Of a stretch of 64,000 nt of DNA, positions 1 through 9,418 are shown piece after piece; position 1 is the stretch's first letter, and every line of letters begins with the position of its first letter. Where the stretch lies: contig NZ_CAMLDD010000030.1 in assembly GCF_946478785.1 (NCBI RefSeq), forward strand, positions 1 through 64,000, in the 5' to 3' direction. This stretch comes from an uncultured Flavobacterium sp. Its GTDB lineage: Bacteria > Bacteroidota > Bacteroidia > Flavobacteriales > Flavobacteriaceae. A model generated the notes under the pieces. It saw nothing but the letters and a program-made list of their open reading frames with translations, ran no database searches and was not told the DNA's origin. The translations under genes were made by a program, and so were the position numbers.

Positions 1-65
1 ATACAAATATAGAAAAAACAGTAAAATAAATTAGGAATTAAAGATAGTACCTAAAAAAAGAAACA

Positions 66-1661
66 ATGAGCAAAGAAATAACAGCCAAAAAATCTAAAAA
101 GAAAGATTCTAAAATCGTAAAAAGACTCAAACAACACATGTATAAATGGCATCGTGTTATTGGATTGATTACCATTATTCCGGTAATTTTCTGGACATTA
201 TCAGGTTTGATGCATCCGTTTATGGCGCATTTTTTCAAACCAGAAATTGCCCGCGAAAAACTGGAACAACAAACTATTGATAAAAATCAATTGCAGTTTT
301 CGATTCAGGAAGTTTTACAAAAAAACGAACTGACACAATTCAAAAATTTTAGAATCGTTACCTTTAATAATAAAACGTATTATCAGCTTAAAACTATAAT
401 TGGCGAGTTATGGTACTTTGATACTTCGACAGCTGAGAAATTGGATAACGGAGATCAAAAATATGCAGAATGGCTTTCAAGATATTTTTTAGATGATCAA
501 AAAAGTGCCGTAAAAAAGACCGAAGTTGTAACTGAATTCACTTCTCAATACAAATACGTAAATCGTTATTTACCCGTTTACAAACTGAGTTTTGATCGTC
601 CTGATACTATGGAGGTTTATGTAGAAACGTCATCAGGCAAACTCGCAACTTTTAATCCAACTTCAAGACAATGGTTTATTTGGTTCTTTGACACTTTTCA
701 TAACTGGTCGTTTATAGATGCTATTTCAAATAACAGTATCCGAATTATTACCATGATTTTCTTATTATCGATCATTGGATTTTCAGCCCTGAGCGGAATC
801 TTGATTTACGGTTTGCTTTGGAAACAATTCAAAAAAACGGATAATTTGCAGCCCAAAAAAGGACTCCGAAAATACCATCGCCAAATCGGAATATGGGTTT
901 CGCTTTTTACTTTGACATTTGCTTTTAGCGGCGCTTACCATGCCACTACAAAATGGGCTCCATACACTTTATCGCAAATGGTTTACGAACCGACATTTGA
1001 AACCAAAGAAATTTCTGTTGCCAATAATGCTTTAAATTTAGACTGGAATCGTTTTCAAAATGCAAGTATTATTACTTTAAATGACTCTGTCTATTTCCGT
1101 TGCCAATTATTAGAAGAAGGAAAATTCAAAAAACCAAAATCCGATTCTAATTCGAAATGGAATAAAAAAGGAGATAAAAAATCGGAAGTGGTTTACATCA
1201 ATGCCACAACAAATAAAATTACACCCAACATTGATTTTAAATATGCTGAATTCCTGGCGTATTATTTTACAGACGGAGCGCCAAAAGCAGCTTGCTGTGA
1301 AATGGTAGAAAGTTCAGAAGAGCCAGAACCATCATTAGAAAATGCAAAATTATTAGAATCAAAAATTTTAACCGATTTTGAAAGCAGGGAATATGGTTTT
1401 GTCAATAAAAGATTGCCGGTTGTAAAATTGGCGTACGATACTCCGGAAAAAACCACTTATTTTATAGAAACAGCAACTTCAAGATTGGCAGCTATTGTCA
1501 AAACCTCAGACAAAGTAGAAGGATATTCTTTTGCTATTCTTCACAAATTTTTATTTATGGATTGGGCAGGAAAAAATATTCGGGATCTGTCAATGGTTTT
1601 GGCCGCATTGTCTATTTTGGTTGTGAGTGTTCTTGGGTTTATTTTGTTTCTGAAGAAGTAA
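66..1661 (+). CDS. PepSY-associated transmembrane protein with internal duplication
   Basis: Predicted inner-membrane protein of 531 residues in the PepSY-associated TM family, whose members often accompany siderophore or metal uptake genes. Hydrophobic segments lie near residues 32-52, 220-250, 272-294 and 508-529. The two long soluble loops resemble each other: YKYVNRYLPVYKLSFD in the first half and YGFVNKRLPVVKLAYD in the second, each followed by a (Y/F)(V/I)ET-(A/S)-(T/S)S segment. This indicates an internal duplication. The second loop has an AACCE motif that could bind metal or form a disulfide. The gene stands alone, and what lies upstream is outside the window. The family call is firm; the transported or reduced substrate is unknown. 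Confidence 0.85.
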   Translation: MSKEITAKKSKKKDSKIVKRLKQHMYKWHRVIGLITIIPVIFWTLSGLMHPFMAHFFKPEIAREKLEQQTIDKNQLQFSIQEVLQKNELTQFKNFRIVTFNNKTYYQLKTIIGELWYFDTSTAEKLDNGDQKYAEWLSRYFLDDQKSAVKKTEVVTEFTSQYKYVNRYLPVYKLSFDRPDTMEVYVETSSGKLATFNPTSRQWFIWFFDTFHNWSFIDAISNNSIRIITMIFLLSIIGFSALSGILIYGLLWKQFKKTDNLQPKKGLRKYHRQIGIWVSLFTLTFAFSGAYHATTKWAPYTLSQMVYEPTFETKEISVANNALNLDWNRFQNASIITLNDSVYFRCQLLEEGKFKKPKSDSNSKWNKKGDKKSEVVYINATTNKITPNIDFKYAEFLAYYFTDGAPKAACCEMVESSEEPEPSLENAKLLESKILTDFESREYGFVNKRLPVVKLAYDTPEKTTYFIETATSRLAAIVKTSDKVEGYSFAILHKFLFMDWAGKNIRDLSMVLAALSILVVSVLGFILFLKK

Positions 1662-1708
1662 TGTAAGAGACTGAGATTCTAAGTTACTAAGGTTCTAAGT
1701 TTTTTCGT

Positions 1709-1773
1709 CACGAATTCCACTAATTTCCACGAATTTTAAATCAATTAATTCGTGGAAATTAGTGGAATTCGTG
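1709..1773. repeat. Perfect 27-bp intergenic hairpin
   Basis: Bases 1709-1735 are exactly complementary to 1747-1773, leaving an 11-nt loop. The hairpin lies between the convergent ends of the PepSY gene and the TrmH-like gene. The core reads CGAATTCCACTAATTTCC. It could terminate transcription from both sides, but it lacks the classical GC-rich stem plus T-run, so a dispersed palindromic repeat is equally possible. Confidence 0.85.
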
Positions 1774-1781
1774 GCAAACTT

Positions 1782-2444
1782 TTATTTTGGATTTTCTTCG
1801 TAATATCTTGCCTCAATTCGTTTAATATCTTTGATTGAATTTCTCGCCCAGGCCAAGCGTTTTTCTAAAATTTCTTCTTCAGTTAATTGCCAATTGATAT
1901 CGGAATTTCGCAATCTGTTGGTTAAATTCTGAATGATGATAGCTGCCGAAACCGAAATATTCAGACTCTCCGTAAAACCAACCATCGGAATTTTAAGAAA
2001 GCCATCTGCTCTTTCCAGAATTTCTTCTGACAAACCATCTCTTTCTGTTCCAAAAAATAAAGCACTTGGTTTTGAAATATCAAAATCTTCCAACAGACAA
2101 TCATTTTCATGAGGCGTTGTCGCAATAATTTGATACCCTTCATTTTTTAAAGTCGAAATGCAATTGGTAACCGAATCAAATTGATTGATATCGACCCATT
2201 TTTGCGCGCCCATTGCAATTTCTTTATCGATCTTTTTTCCGTAACGCTGCTCAATAACATTTAATTCCTGAATTCCGAAAACCTCACAGCTTCTCATTAC
2301 GGCACTCGTATTGTGCATTTGAAAAACATCTTCAACCGCTATGGTAAAATGTTTTGTGCGATTTCCCAGAACATTCAGAAATCTTTCTTTGCGGTTATCT
2401 GTCAATATATTTTCAAGGAAAGCGAGGTAATCTAAATCAATCAT
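1782..2444 (-). CDS. SPOUT family RNA 2'-O-methyltransferase, TrmH type
   Basis: SAM-dependent 2'-O-ribose methyltransferase of 220 residues, probably acting on tRNA G18. All three SpoU motifs are visible: MHNTSAVMRSCE near residues 43-54 with the conserved Arg51, FGTERDGLSEE near 131-141, and IPMVGFTESLNISVSAA near 152-168, which forms the trefoil-knot SAM site. The length matches TrmH of other bacteria (about 220-230 residues) rather than the longer RlmB. It is a single-gene unit, convergent with the PepSY gene. The exact substrate is inferred from family resemblance. Confidence 0.88.
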   Translation of the reverse strand: MIDLDYLAFLENILTDNRKERFLNVLGNRTKHFTIAVEDVFQMHNTSAVMRSCEVFGIQELNVIEQRYGKKIDKEIAMGAQKWVDINQFDSVTNCISTLKNEGYQIIATTPHENDCLLEDFDISKPSALFFGTERDGLSEEILERADGFLKIPMVGFTESLNISVSAAIIIQNLTNRLRNSDINWQLTEEEILEKRLAWARNSIKDIKRIEARYYEENPK

Positions 2445-2628
2445 TTTGGTTTTGTTTGGCGCAAAAATAACAATATTTTGTAATATCAGGCGAGAAGCCA
2501 GAAGGTTTACAGCTTTTCAATTGTAGAGTTATAATGATTTTCAACTTAAAAACTGGTATGGTTCATTTAGTACTATTCCTAAAATCGGTTATTTTTACTA
2601 ATTACTAATACCTCATAAAAACAACCTA

Positions 2629-3939
2629 ATGAACAATCATTTTTATAAATGCCTGTTTTGCATTATATGCCTAAGTCTTTTTGCCTGTGCTACAAAACCC
2701 AATATAGAAGTTCCTGTTGGATTTGGCTGGAGCAACAATTCTGTCAATACTGTTAAGTTTAGAAAAAATGCTTTAACCACTTTTAAAAACTTTCAGTTTA
2801 TAGCCTATTATGATGCCGATGGTTCAGTGATTTTAGGCAAAAGAAAATTAAAAACAACCAATTGGGAAATAGTAAAAACGCCTTACACCGGAAATGTAAA
2901 AGATGCTCATAACAGCATTAGCATTACTGTTGACGGAGATGGATATTTGCATGTAAGCTGGGATCATCATGACACTAAACTTAGATATGCAAAAAGCAAA
3001 TTGCCTTTAAGCTTAGATCTGGGTACTGAAGAATCAATGACCGGAATTGCAGAACAAAAACTTACTTATCCTGAATTCTACAATCTGCCTAACGGAAATT
3101 TATTGTTCTTCTATCGTTCAGGTTCCTCAGGAAGAGGAAATATGATTATCAATTCTTATTCTTTAAAAGAAAGGAAATGGGCGCAATTGCAAAGTAATTT
3201 ATTAAATGGTGAAGACCAAAGAAGTGCCTACTGGCAAGCCAAAGTTGACAAAAAAGGCGTGATTCATCTTTCGTGGGTGTGGAGAGAAAGCTGGGATGTT
3301 TCTACCAACCATGATTTATGTTATGCCCGTTCTAAAGATGGTGGTGTCAGTTGGGAAAAATCTAACGGCGAAAAATACAGCCTGCCCATAACCGCAGCTT
3401 CTGCTGAATATGCCTGGAAGATTCCGCAAAAATCAAGTTTAATCAATCAAACGTCAATGACTACGGATGAAAAAGGAAATCCCTACATTGCCAGTTATTG
3501 GAGTGAAAATGAAATTCCGCAATTTCAGATTGTCTATTTAGAAAACGGAGTTTGGAAAAAGACAAACACAGCTTTCCGAACAACACCTTTTTATTTAGGA
3601 GGCGGAGGCACAAAAAAGATTCCAATTTCAAGACCTGATTTATTTATTAAGGAAAAAGGAAACAATCGTTATTTGTATCTTCTTTTCAGAGATCAGGAAA
3701 GAGAAAATAAAATATCAATGGCTTATACGAATTTAAGTAAAAACACTCCCTGGAAAGTTCTAAATCTAACCACAGAATCAATAGGCGAATGGGAACCGAA
3801 TTATGACATTTCACTTTGGGAAAAACAAAAAAAGCTTCATGTTTTTCTTCAAAACGTGAATCAGATTGATGGTGAAGGTTTGGCTAAGTCTGATCCTTCA
3901 ATGGTACGAATATTAGAAGTAAACCAATTGCCAAAATAA
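2629..3939 (+). CDS. BNR-repeat lipoprotein, neuraminidase-like fold
   Basis: Secreted lipoprotein of 436 residues. The signal peptide ends in a lipobox (SLFAC, Cys20), so it should be acylated and exported. The body resembles the BNR_4 family of six-bladed propellers: Asp-box-like stretches such as SKDGGVSWEK, and repeated Trp-rich turns (HLSWVWRESWD, YLHVSWDHHD). Members are often found with polysaccharide or rhamnogalacturonan degradation genes, but no SusC/D pair or other glycan enzyme is adjacent here, so no substrate can be named. The gene is monocistronic by its spacing. Confidence 0.75.
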   Translation: MNNHFYKCLFCIICLSLFACATKPNIEVPVGFGWSNNSVNTVKFRKNALTTFKNFQFIAYYDADGSVILGKRKLKTTNWEIVKTPYTGNVKDAHNSISITVDGDGYLHVSWDHHDTKLRYAKSKLPLSLDLGTEESMTGIAEQKLTYPEFYNLPNGNLLFFYRSGSSGRGNMIINSYSLKERKWAQLQSNLLNGEDQRSAYWQAKVDKKGVIHLSWVWRESWDVSTNHDLCYARSKDGGVSWEKSNGEKYSLPITAASAEYAWKIPQKSSLINQTSMTTDEKGNPYIASYWSENEIPQFQIVYLENGVWKKTNTAFRTTPFYLGGGGTKKIPISRPDLFIKEKGNNRYLYLLFRDQERENKISMAYTNLSKNTPWKVLNLTTESIGEWEPNYDISLWEKQKKLHVFLQNVNQIDGEGLAKSDPSMVRILEVNQLPK

Positions 3940-4031
3940 TAAACAAGTAGAAAAGACTAAGTTGCTTATATTAAATTGGCATAAATTCGTTTCATTCTCT
4001 TAATTTGCAAAATAATTTCAATACTATATAA

Positions 4032-4730
4032 ATGAAAAAGAAATTAGTGGTTTTAACCGGAGCCGGAATCAGCGCAGAAAGCGGGATCAAAACATTTCGT
4101 GACAGCGATGGTTTATGGGAAGGTCATGATGTTATGGAAGTTGCTACTCCGGAAGGCTGGCGAAAAAATCAGGAACTTGTTTTGGATTTTTACAACAAAA
4201 GACGTCAACAGCTCAAGGAAGTTCAACCGAATTTAGGGCATCAGATTTTAGCCGAATTAGAACAGGATTTTGACGTTCATATTATCACACAAAATGTAGA
4301 TGATTTACACGAACGTGCTGGCAGTACCAAAGTCCTGCATCTGCATGGTGAATTATTAAAAGTAAGAAGTACAAAAAACAAAAACCATATTCTAGACTGG
4401 CCTGAAGATTTATACACTGGCGATCTTGATGAAAACGGACACCAATTGCGTCCGCATATTGTTTGGTTTGGCGAAGATGTTCCGGCTCTTGAAGAGGCTA
4501 TTGAAATTACAGAAACCGCCGATTATTTTGCTGTAATTGGCACATCGCTACAAGTATATCCTGCGGCTGGATTAATTTCCTATACGTATAGCATTACTCC
4601 GGTTTTTTATATTGATCCAAAACCTATTGCGATTCCGAACATTCAAAATAAGGTCGAAGTTATTGCTAAACCTGCTTCTGAAGGTGTTGCCATTTTAAGG
4701 GAGAAATTATTTGAAATAGAAAAAATATGA
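4032..4730 (+). CDS. cobB: SIR2-family NAD-dependent protein deacylase, zinc-free type
   Basis: Sirtuin of 232 residues that removes acyl groups from lysine using NAD+. Visible motifs are GAGISAESGI (10-19), the FRDSDGLW loop, TQNVDD (86-91) and the catalytic His105 in LHLHGE. A YxxR pair (Tyr54, Arg57 in FYNKRR) matches the residues that recognise acidic acyl groups in SIRT5 and E. coli CobB, suggesting desuccinylase or demalonylase activity. The protein contains no cysteine at all, so the usual four-Cys structural zinc site is absent. Its stop overlaps the next start (ATGA), so the two genes are translationally coupled. Confidence 0.9.
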   Translation: MKKKLVVLTGAGISAESGIKTFRDSDGLWEGHDVMEVATPEGWRKNQELVLDFYNKRRQQLKEVQPNLGHQILAELEQDFDVHIITQNVDDLHERAGSTKVLHLHGELLKVRSTKNKNHILDWPEDLYTGDLDENGHQLRPHIVWFGEDVPALEEAIEITETADYFAVIGTSLQVYPAAGLISYTYSITPVFYIDPKPIAIPNIQNKVEVIAKPASEGVAILREKLFEIEKI

Positions 4731-5419
4731 TATTCCAAAGCTGGTTACAGGTATTGTCACAATATAATTTGCTCTCCTTATTTCTTTTCTTTCTGATTGA
4801 AAATTTAATTCTGATTATTTTTTCCATTATTCTTGGAAAAATTGTTGAGTATGACAATACTAAAATCAGCAAAACAGACCGTAAATGGTTAATTTCAACC
4901 TTAATCTGCAATACATTGATAACGCTGTTAGGCTATAAATTATACTATTTCGGAATTATCAAAATAGATTTTTCACCTTCCATCCTGTCTATAGTTTTTG
5001 ATACATTATTGTTGGTTATTTTGATGGACTTTTTTATGTTTTGTTTTCATTTTCTGGCACATCGTTTAAAATGGTTCAGTCCTATCCATAGGCTTCATCA
5101 CACACATGTTGAAACAAGTGTATACAGCCTGTACATTCTTCATCCAATAGAAACTTTAGGATTTGGAATGATATGGCTAATTACGATTATACTACTGGAT
5201 TTCAATTACCTCAGCATTATTATTTATCTGATTTTAAATTTACTGTACGGAATATTTGGACACCTGAAAAAAGATGTTTTCCCTAAGTTTTGGTACAAAA
5301 ACCATCTTACAAAATGGATTTCGACCACAAAATTTCATTACGACCATCATAAAAACGAATCTCATAATTATGGTTTTTACTTTACTATTTGGGACAAAAT
5401 TTTTAAAACAAACATTTAA
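4727..5419 (+). CDS. Sterol desaturase / fatty acid hydroxylase family membrane enzyme
   Basis: Integral membrane di-iron oxygenase of 230 residues with about four or five hydrophobic segments. The histidine boxes are clear: HFLAH and HRLHHTH in the middle, FHYDHH and HNYGF near the C-terminus, as in the FA_hydroxylase family that hydroxylates fatty acids, sterols or carotenoids. The start ATG overlaps the sirtuin stop by 4 bp, implying co-transcription. The substrate cannot be deduced; carotenoid hydroxylation is less likely because no carotenoid gene is nearby. Confidence 0.85.
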   Translation: MIFQSWLQVLSQYNLLSLFLFFLIENLILIIFSIILGKIVEYDNTKISKTDRKWLISTLICNTLITLLGYKLYYFGIIKIDFSPSILSIVFDTLLLVILMDFFMFCFHFLAHRLKWFSPIHRLHHTHVETSVYSLYILHPIETLGFGMIWLITIILLDFNYLSIIIYLILNLLYGIFGHLKKDVFPKFWYKNHLTKWISTTKFHYDHHKNESHNYGFYFTIWDKIFKTNI

Positions 5420-5475
5420 TTCCAAATTCCCGTATAATAACACTTCAGTAATTTTCAGAAGTTTTAACAATACCT

Positions 5476-5483
5476 TATATTTG
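5476..5483 (+). promoter_or_regulatory. purB promoter, -7 element
   Basis: TATATTTG matches the Bacteroidota -7 consensus TAnnTTTG exactly and is followed by GC, 25 nt before the purB ATG. The -33 region is only weakly matched (ATTTTC near 5451). Confidence 0.55.
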
Positions 5484-5508
5484 CACCTTTCGAAAAAACA
5501 ACACAACA

Positions 5509-6855
5509 ATGACTACTCTAAACGAATTGAATGCTATATCGCCTATTGACGGAAGATATAGAAGTAAAACCCAAAATTTAGCACCTTTTTTCTCTGAAGA
5601 GGCTTTGATAAAATATCGTGTATTAGTTGAGGTAGAATACTTTATTGCTTTATGCGAAATTCCGTTACCACAGTTAAAGGACGTAAATCCAAATTTATTT
5701 GACAGCTTACGTGATATCTATAAAAACTTCTCTACAGAAGACGCACTTTGGATTAAAGAAACAGAGAAAGTAACCAATCACGATGTAAAAGCGGTTGAAT
5801 ACTTTATTAAAGATGCTTTTGAAAAATTAGGTTTATCTCAATATAAGGAGTTCATTCATTTCGGATTAACATCTCAGGATATTAACAATACTGCAATTCC
5901 GCTTTCTACAAAAGAAGCTTTTGAAAAAGTTTATATGCCTTCTTTAATTTCCCTGATTGCAAAATTAAAAGAATTAAGCACTGAATGGAAGGATATCCCA
6001 ATGTTGGCACGTACACACGGACAGCCTGCCTCTCCTACTCGTTTGGGCAAAGAGCTTTTGGTTTTTGTAGAGCGTTTAGAAGAGCAGATGCGGTTGTTAT
6101 TCAACATTCCGTTTGCAGCTAAATTTGGCGGTGCAACAGGAAATTACAATGCACATCATATAGCGTATCCACAAACTGACTGGAAAAAATTTGGAAGTAA
6201 TTTTGTAGAAACCATTCTTGGCTTACACCATTCTTTCCCAACTACACAAATTGAACATTATGATCATTTTGCAGCATTTTTTGATTCTCTGAAAAGAATC
6301 AACAATATCATCATAGATTTGGATCGTGACATCTGGACATATGTTTCGATGGATTATTTTAAACAAAAAATCAAAGCCGGAGAAATTGGATCATCCGCAA
6401 TGCCACATAAAGTTAACCCGATTGATTTTGAAAACTCAGAAGGAAATTTAGGAATTGCAAATGCCATATTTGAGCATTTATCTGCTAAATTACCAATCTC
6501 AAGATTACAGCGCGATTTGACTGACAGTACCGTTTTACGTAATATCGGAGTTCCGATAGGACACACCATTATTGCTTTTGAAGCTTCTCTGAAGGGTCTA
6601 AACAAATTGCTTTTGAACGAAGCAAAATTTGCAGAAGATTTAGAGAAAAACTGGGCGGTTGTGGCAGAAGCAATTCAGACGATTTTACGTCGTGAAGCGT
6701 ATCCAAACCCATATGAAGCTTTAAAAGGGTTAACCAGAACCAATGAAGCGATTGATAAAAATGCAATTCATAATTTTATTGCGACTTTGGAGGTGTCTGA
6801 TGCTATTAAGGAAGAATTAATGCAAATAACACCTGCAAATTTCACAGGAATCTAA
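5509..6855 (+). CDS. purB: Adenylosuccinate lyase
   Basis: Catalyses two fumarate-releasing steps of purine synthesis: SAICAR to AICAR, and adenylosuccinate to AMP. The 448 residues begin with the typical ISPIDGRY segment. They contain the catalytic-base region ARTHGQPASPT, the LTSQDINNT substrate loop and the superfamily signature GSSAMPHKVNP near residues 294-304. Length and motifs match the longer E. coli-type PurB. The gene has its own -7 element and a hairpin terminator, so it is probably monocistronic. Confidence 0.96.
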   Translation: MTTLNELNAISPIDGRYRSKTQNLAPFFSEEALIKYRVLVEVEYFIALCEIPLPQLKDVNPNLFDSLRDIYKNFSTEDALWIKETEKVTNHDVKAVEYFIKDAFEKLGLSQYKEFIHFGLTSQDINNTAIPLSTKEAFEKVYMPSLISLIAKLKELSTEWKDIPMLARTHGQPASPTRLGKELLVFVERLEEQMRLLFNIPFAAKFGGATGNYNAHHIAYPQTDWKKFGSNFVETILGLHHSFPTTQIEHYDHFAAFFDSLKRINNIIIDLDRDIWTYVSMDYFKQKIKAGEIGSSAMPHKVNPIDFENSEGNLGIANAIFEHLSAKLPISRLQRDLTDSTVLRNIGVPIGHTIIAFEASLKGLNKLLLNEAKFAEDLEKNWAVVAEAIQTILRREAYPNPYEALKGLTRTNEAIDKNAIHNFIATLEVSDAIKEELMQITPANFTGI

Positions 6856-6877
6856 AGAAATCCTAAAATATTTTACT

Positions 6878-6909
6878 AAAAAAAGTTATCTTTATCGATA
6901 GCTTTTTTT
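6878..6909 (+). terminator. Intrinsic terminator of purB
   Basis: An A-run/GTTATC arm (6878-6890) pairs with GATAGC/T-run (6897-6909) across a 6-nt loop, with one G-T wobble, about 22 nt after the purB stop. The T-run follows the stem directly. Confidence 0.75.
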
Positions 6910-6926
6910 ATTGAATTTTATTGGAA

Positions 6927-7072
6927 TTAGCCCGGATAGAATGGAAAGCCTTTTGTGAAAAAGACTATATTTTTTTGCTGGGACAGAGCAACCAGCGGAA
7001 GCTCCTGTAACTGCTTTAAAAATATGTTTTTTGAATAAAAGCTTGAAATGAAAGCCGGAATAGCTCCCGAAC
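6927..7072 (-). repeat. Dispersed covarying palindrome, copy C (reverse orientation)
   Basis: Read on the minus strand, this copy shows the family pattern: GCTATT-CCGG-CTTTCATTTC, then an inner AGCTTTT / AAAAGGCTTT stem around a long variable insert, then CTAT-CCGG-GCTAA. The outer 4-bp stem is CCGG/CCGG, whereas the other copies have CCTG/CAGG or CCCG/CGGG. It fills most of the gap between the purB terminator and the antiporter gene, so the antiporter promoter would have to lie inside or at the edge of the repeat. Confidence 0.65.
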
Positions 7073-7088
7073 AAAAAAAACACCATTT

Positions 7089-9326
7089 ATGATTGCCTTA
7101 AGCGCTGCTGCTGAAACTACACACCATTTGAAACCATTGATTAGTGATTTAGGACTTATCCTGATTACTGCCGGAATTGCTGTCCTAATTTTTAAAAAAA
7201 TGAAACAGCCCTTAGTTCTGGGTTATTTAATTGCCGGTTTCTTAGCGGGAAACCACTTCGATTTTTTTCCGTCTATAACCGATATGAAAAGTGTTGAAGT
7301 CTGGGCAGAAATTGGCGTGATTATTCTGCTGTTTAGCCTGGGACTAGAATTTAGTTTTAAAAAACTGATGAAGGTGGGCGGAACGGCATCTATTACTGCC
7401 ATAACCCAAATTATCACCATGGTCCTCATTGGTTATATGGTTGGGCAATGGATGGGGTGGTCAGGAATGGACAGTATTTTTCTTGGTGTTATTTTATCGA
7501 TTTCCTCTACAACAATCATTTTGAAAACATTTGATGAGCTGGGTGTCAAGGCACAAAAATTTGCCGGAATCGTTATTGGTTCTCTCATTGTGCAGGATAT
7601 TGTTGCCATTTTGATGATGGTGCTGCTTTCGACTATTGCAGTAAGCCAGCAATTCTCAGGTAGTGAATTGATGATGTCAGTTCTAAAATTGATTTTCTTT
7701 TTGACAGTTTGGTTTGTAGGCGGAATCTTTTTCATTCCAACCTTTCTGAAAAAAACAAAACATCTGCTAACGGATGAAATGCTGCTGATTATTTCGTTGG
7801 CCTTGTGTTTAATGATGGTAAGTTTCGCTGCAAATGTTGGTTTCTCTCCGGCATTGGGTGCTTTTATAATGGGATCCATAATTGCAGAAACAACTCAGGC
7901 TGAACATATTGAACATCTCATAAAACCAGTAAAAGATTTATTTGGTGCGATATTCTTCGTATCTGTCGGAATGTTAATCGATCCTGGAATGTTATATACC
8001 TATGCTCTTCCGGTAGCAATTTTAACCCTGGTAACAATTTTTGGCCAATCAGTAAGTTCTACAATTGGGGCTTTAATTGCCGGACAGCCTTTAAAACAAT
8101 CTGTACAGACCGGTATGAGTTTATCACAAATTGGAGAGTTTTCATTTATCATTGCTACTTTAGGAATGACGCTTAACGTAACGAGCTCCTTTTTATATCC
8201 GGTTGTAGTGGCCGTTTCAGCAGTGACTACATTTACGACACCGTTTATGGTAAAACATGCAGTTCCTTTTTCTGATTTCCTGGAACGCAAATTACCTCGC
8301 AAATGGGTTAAAAACATTAACCGCTACAGTGTAAATGCACAGGCCATAAAAGCTGTCAGTACATGGCAAAAAGTACTAAATGCCTATATACTCCAAATTA
8401 TAATACATACCATTGTAATTGCTGCTATTATTTTATTGTCTTCTGAATTCGTTGCTCCTTTGGTAGCCGATACCCGGTTTGGCAATACCCTTGCAGCACT
8501 TATTACTTTAATTTCAATTGCCCCGTTTTTATGGGCACTTTCATTACGACGTGTTGCCGTTGAAGAAGTCGAATTATTATGGGAGGAACGCAAATACAGA
8601 GGTGCACTTTTAATGCTGATTTTAATCCGGATGAGTATTGGATTATTTTTTGTTGGTTTTTTACTAAATATTTTCTTTTCTCCTGTGGTTGCTTTTGTTG
8701 CACTTGTTATTGCTATAATAGTTTATCAAATTTTCCCTAAAAAGCTGAATGAACAATATCATAAAATTGAAAATCACTTTTTGAAAAATTTAAATGATCG
8801 TGAAAACAAAAAAATCGACAGACGTTATGCCAATTTAATGCCGTGGGATGGCCACATGTCTTTTTTTGATATTGGAAGAGAATCAAATTTAGCCGGAAAA
8901 ACATTAGAGGAATTACGTATTCGCGAGGAAATGGGAATCAATATTGCATATATAAAAAGAGGCGATGTTACAATTCCGATTCCTACTAAAAATGAAAGGC
9001 TTTTTCCTGGCGACGAAATTTGCATAATTGGCACTGATGCACAGGTTACTGAATTCACAAAATACCTGAACCAGAATGAAACTGACGATGCAAAAGCGGT
9101 AGAAGAATCTCAAATCGTACTACGCCAATTAGAAGTTTTTGATGAAGAATTTACACAAAAAAGCATTGGGCAATTCAGAGCCAGAACCAACGGAATGGTT
9201 GTGGGAATTGAAAGAAACGGTAATCGTATTTTAAATCCCGAATCGAATATAATATTAGAGAAAAATGATATTATCTGGGTGGTAGGTGATAAAAAGCGAA
9301 TGGCAGAATTAATGAAAAAAGCTTAA
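7089..9326 (+). CDS. Monovalent cation:proton antiporter (CPA2, KefB-like) with two RCK C-terminal domains
   Basis: Inner-membrane K+/H+ or Na+/H+ antiporter of 745 residues. Roughly the first 570 residues form a Na_H_Exchanger domain with many hydrophobic helices, including GYLIAGFLAG and LLFSLGLEFS. The C-terminal tail has two TrkA_C (RCK_C) modules: about 594-665 with NLAGKTLEELRI and PGDEICIIGT, and about 672-745 with EKNDIIWVVGDKKRM. No TrkA_N nucleotide-binding domain is seen, so regulation differs from KefB/KefC proper. It is the only gene in its unit. Confidence 0.88.
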   Translation: MIALSAAAETTHHLKPLISDLGLILITAGIAVLIFKKMKQPLVLGYLIAGFLAGNHFDFFPSITDMKSVEVWAEIGVIILLFSLGLEFSFKKLMKVGGTASITAITQIITMVLIGYMVGQWMGWSGMDSIFLGVILSISSTTIILKTFDELGVKAQKFAGIVIGSLIVQDIVAILMMVLLSTIAVSQQFSGSELMMSVLKLIFFLTVWFVGGIFFIPTFLKKTKHLLTDEMLLIISLALCLMMVSFAANVGFSPALGAFIMGSIIAETTQAEHIEHLIKPVKDLFGAIFFVSVGMLIDPGMLYTYALPVAILTLVTIFGQSVSSTIGALIAGQPLKQSVQTGMSLSQIGEFSFIIATLGMTLNVTSSFLYPVVVAVSAVTTFTTPFMVKHAVPFSDFLERKLPRKWVKNINRYSVNAQAIKAVSTWQKVLNAYILQIIIHTIVIAAIILLSSEFVAPLVADTRFGNTLAALITLISIAPFLWALSLRRVAVEEVELLWEERKYRGALLMLILIRMSIGLFFVGFLLNIFFSPVVAFVALVIAIIVYQIFPKKLNEQYHKIENHFLKNLNDRENKKIDRRYANLMPWDGHMSFFDIGRESNLAGKTLEELRIREEMGINIAYIKRGDVTIPIPTKNERLFPGDEICIIGTDAQVTEFTKYLNQNETDDAKAVEESQIVLRQLEVFDEEFTQKSIGQFRARTNGMVVGIERNGNRILNPESNIILEKNDIIWVVGDKKRMAELMKKA

Positions 9327-9350
9327 AGAAAGTTGCTAATAACTAAGACT

Positions 9351-9406
9351 CTAAGTTTCTAAGATTAACACTATGAGATTAAAACCTCAGTATCTTAGAA
9401 ACTTAG
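9351..9406. terminator. Bidirectional hairpin between antiporter and peroxiredoxin genes
   Basis: Bases 9351-9365 (CTAAGTTTCTAAGAT) are perfectly complementary to 9392-9406 with a 26-nt loop. It sits between two convergent genes, so it may end both transcripts, although no T-run follows. Similar CTAAG-rich text occurs after the PepSY gene near 1680, suggesting a dispersed repeat. Confidence 0.55.
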
Positions 9407-9418
9407 CATCTTAGCATC

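Noticed and set aside
5274..5549. Open frames over the hydroxylase end and purB start
   Set aside because: They are shadows of two well-supported genes and have no recognisable features.
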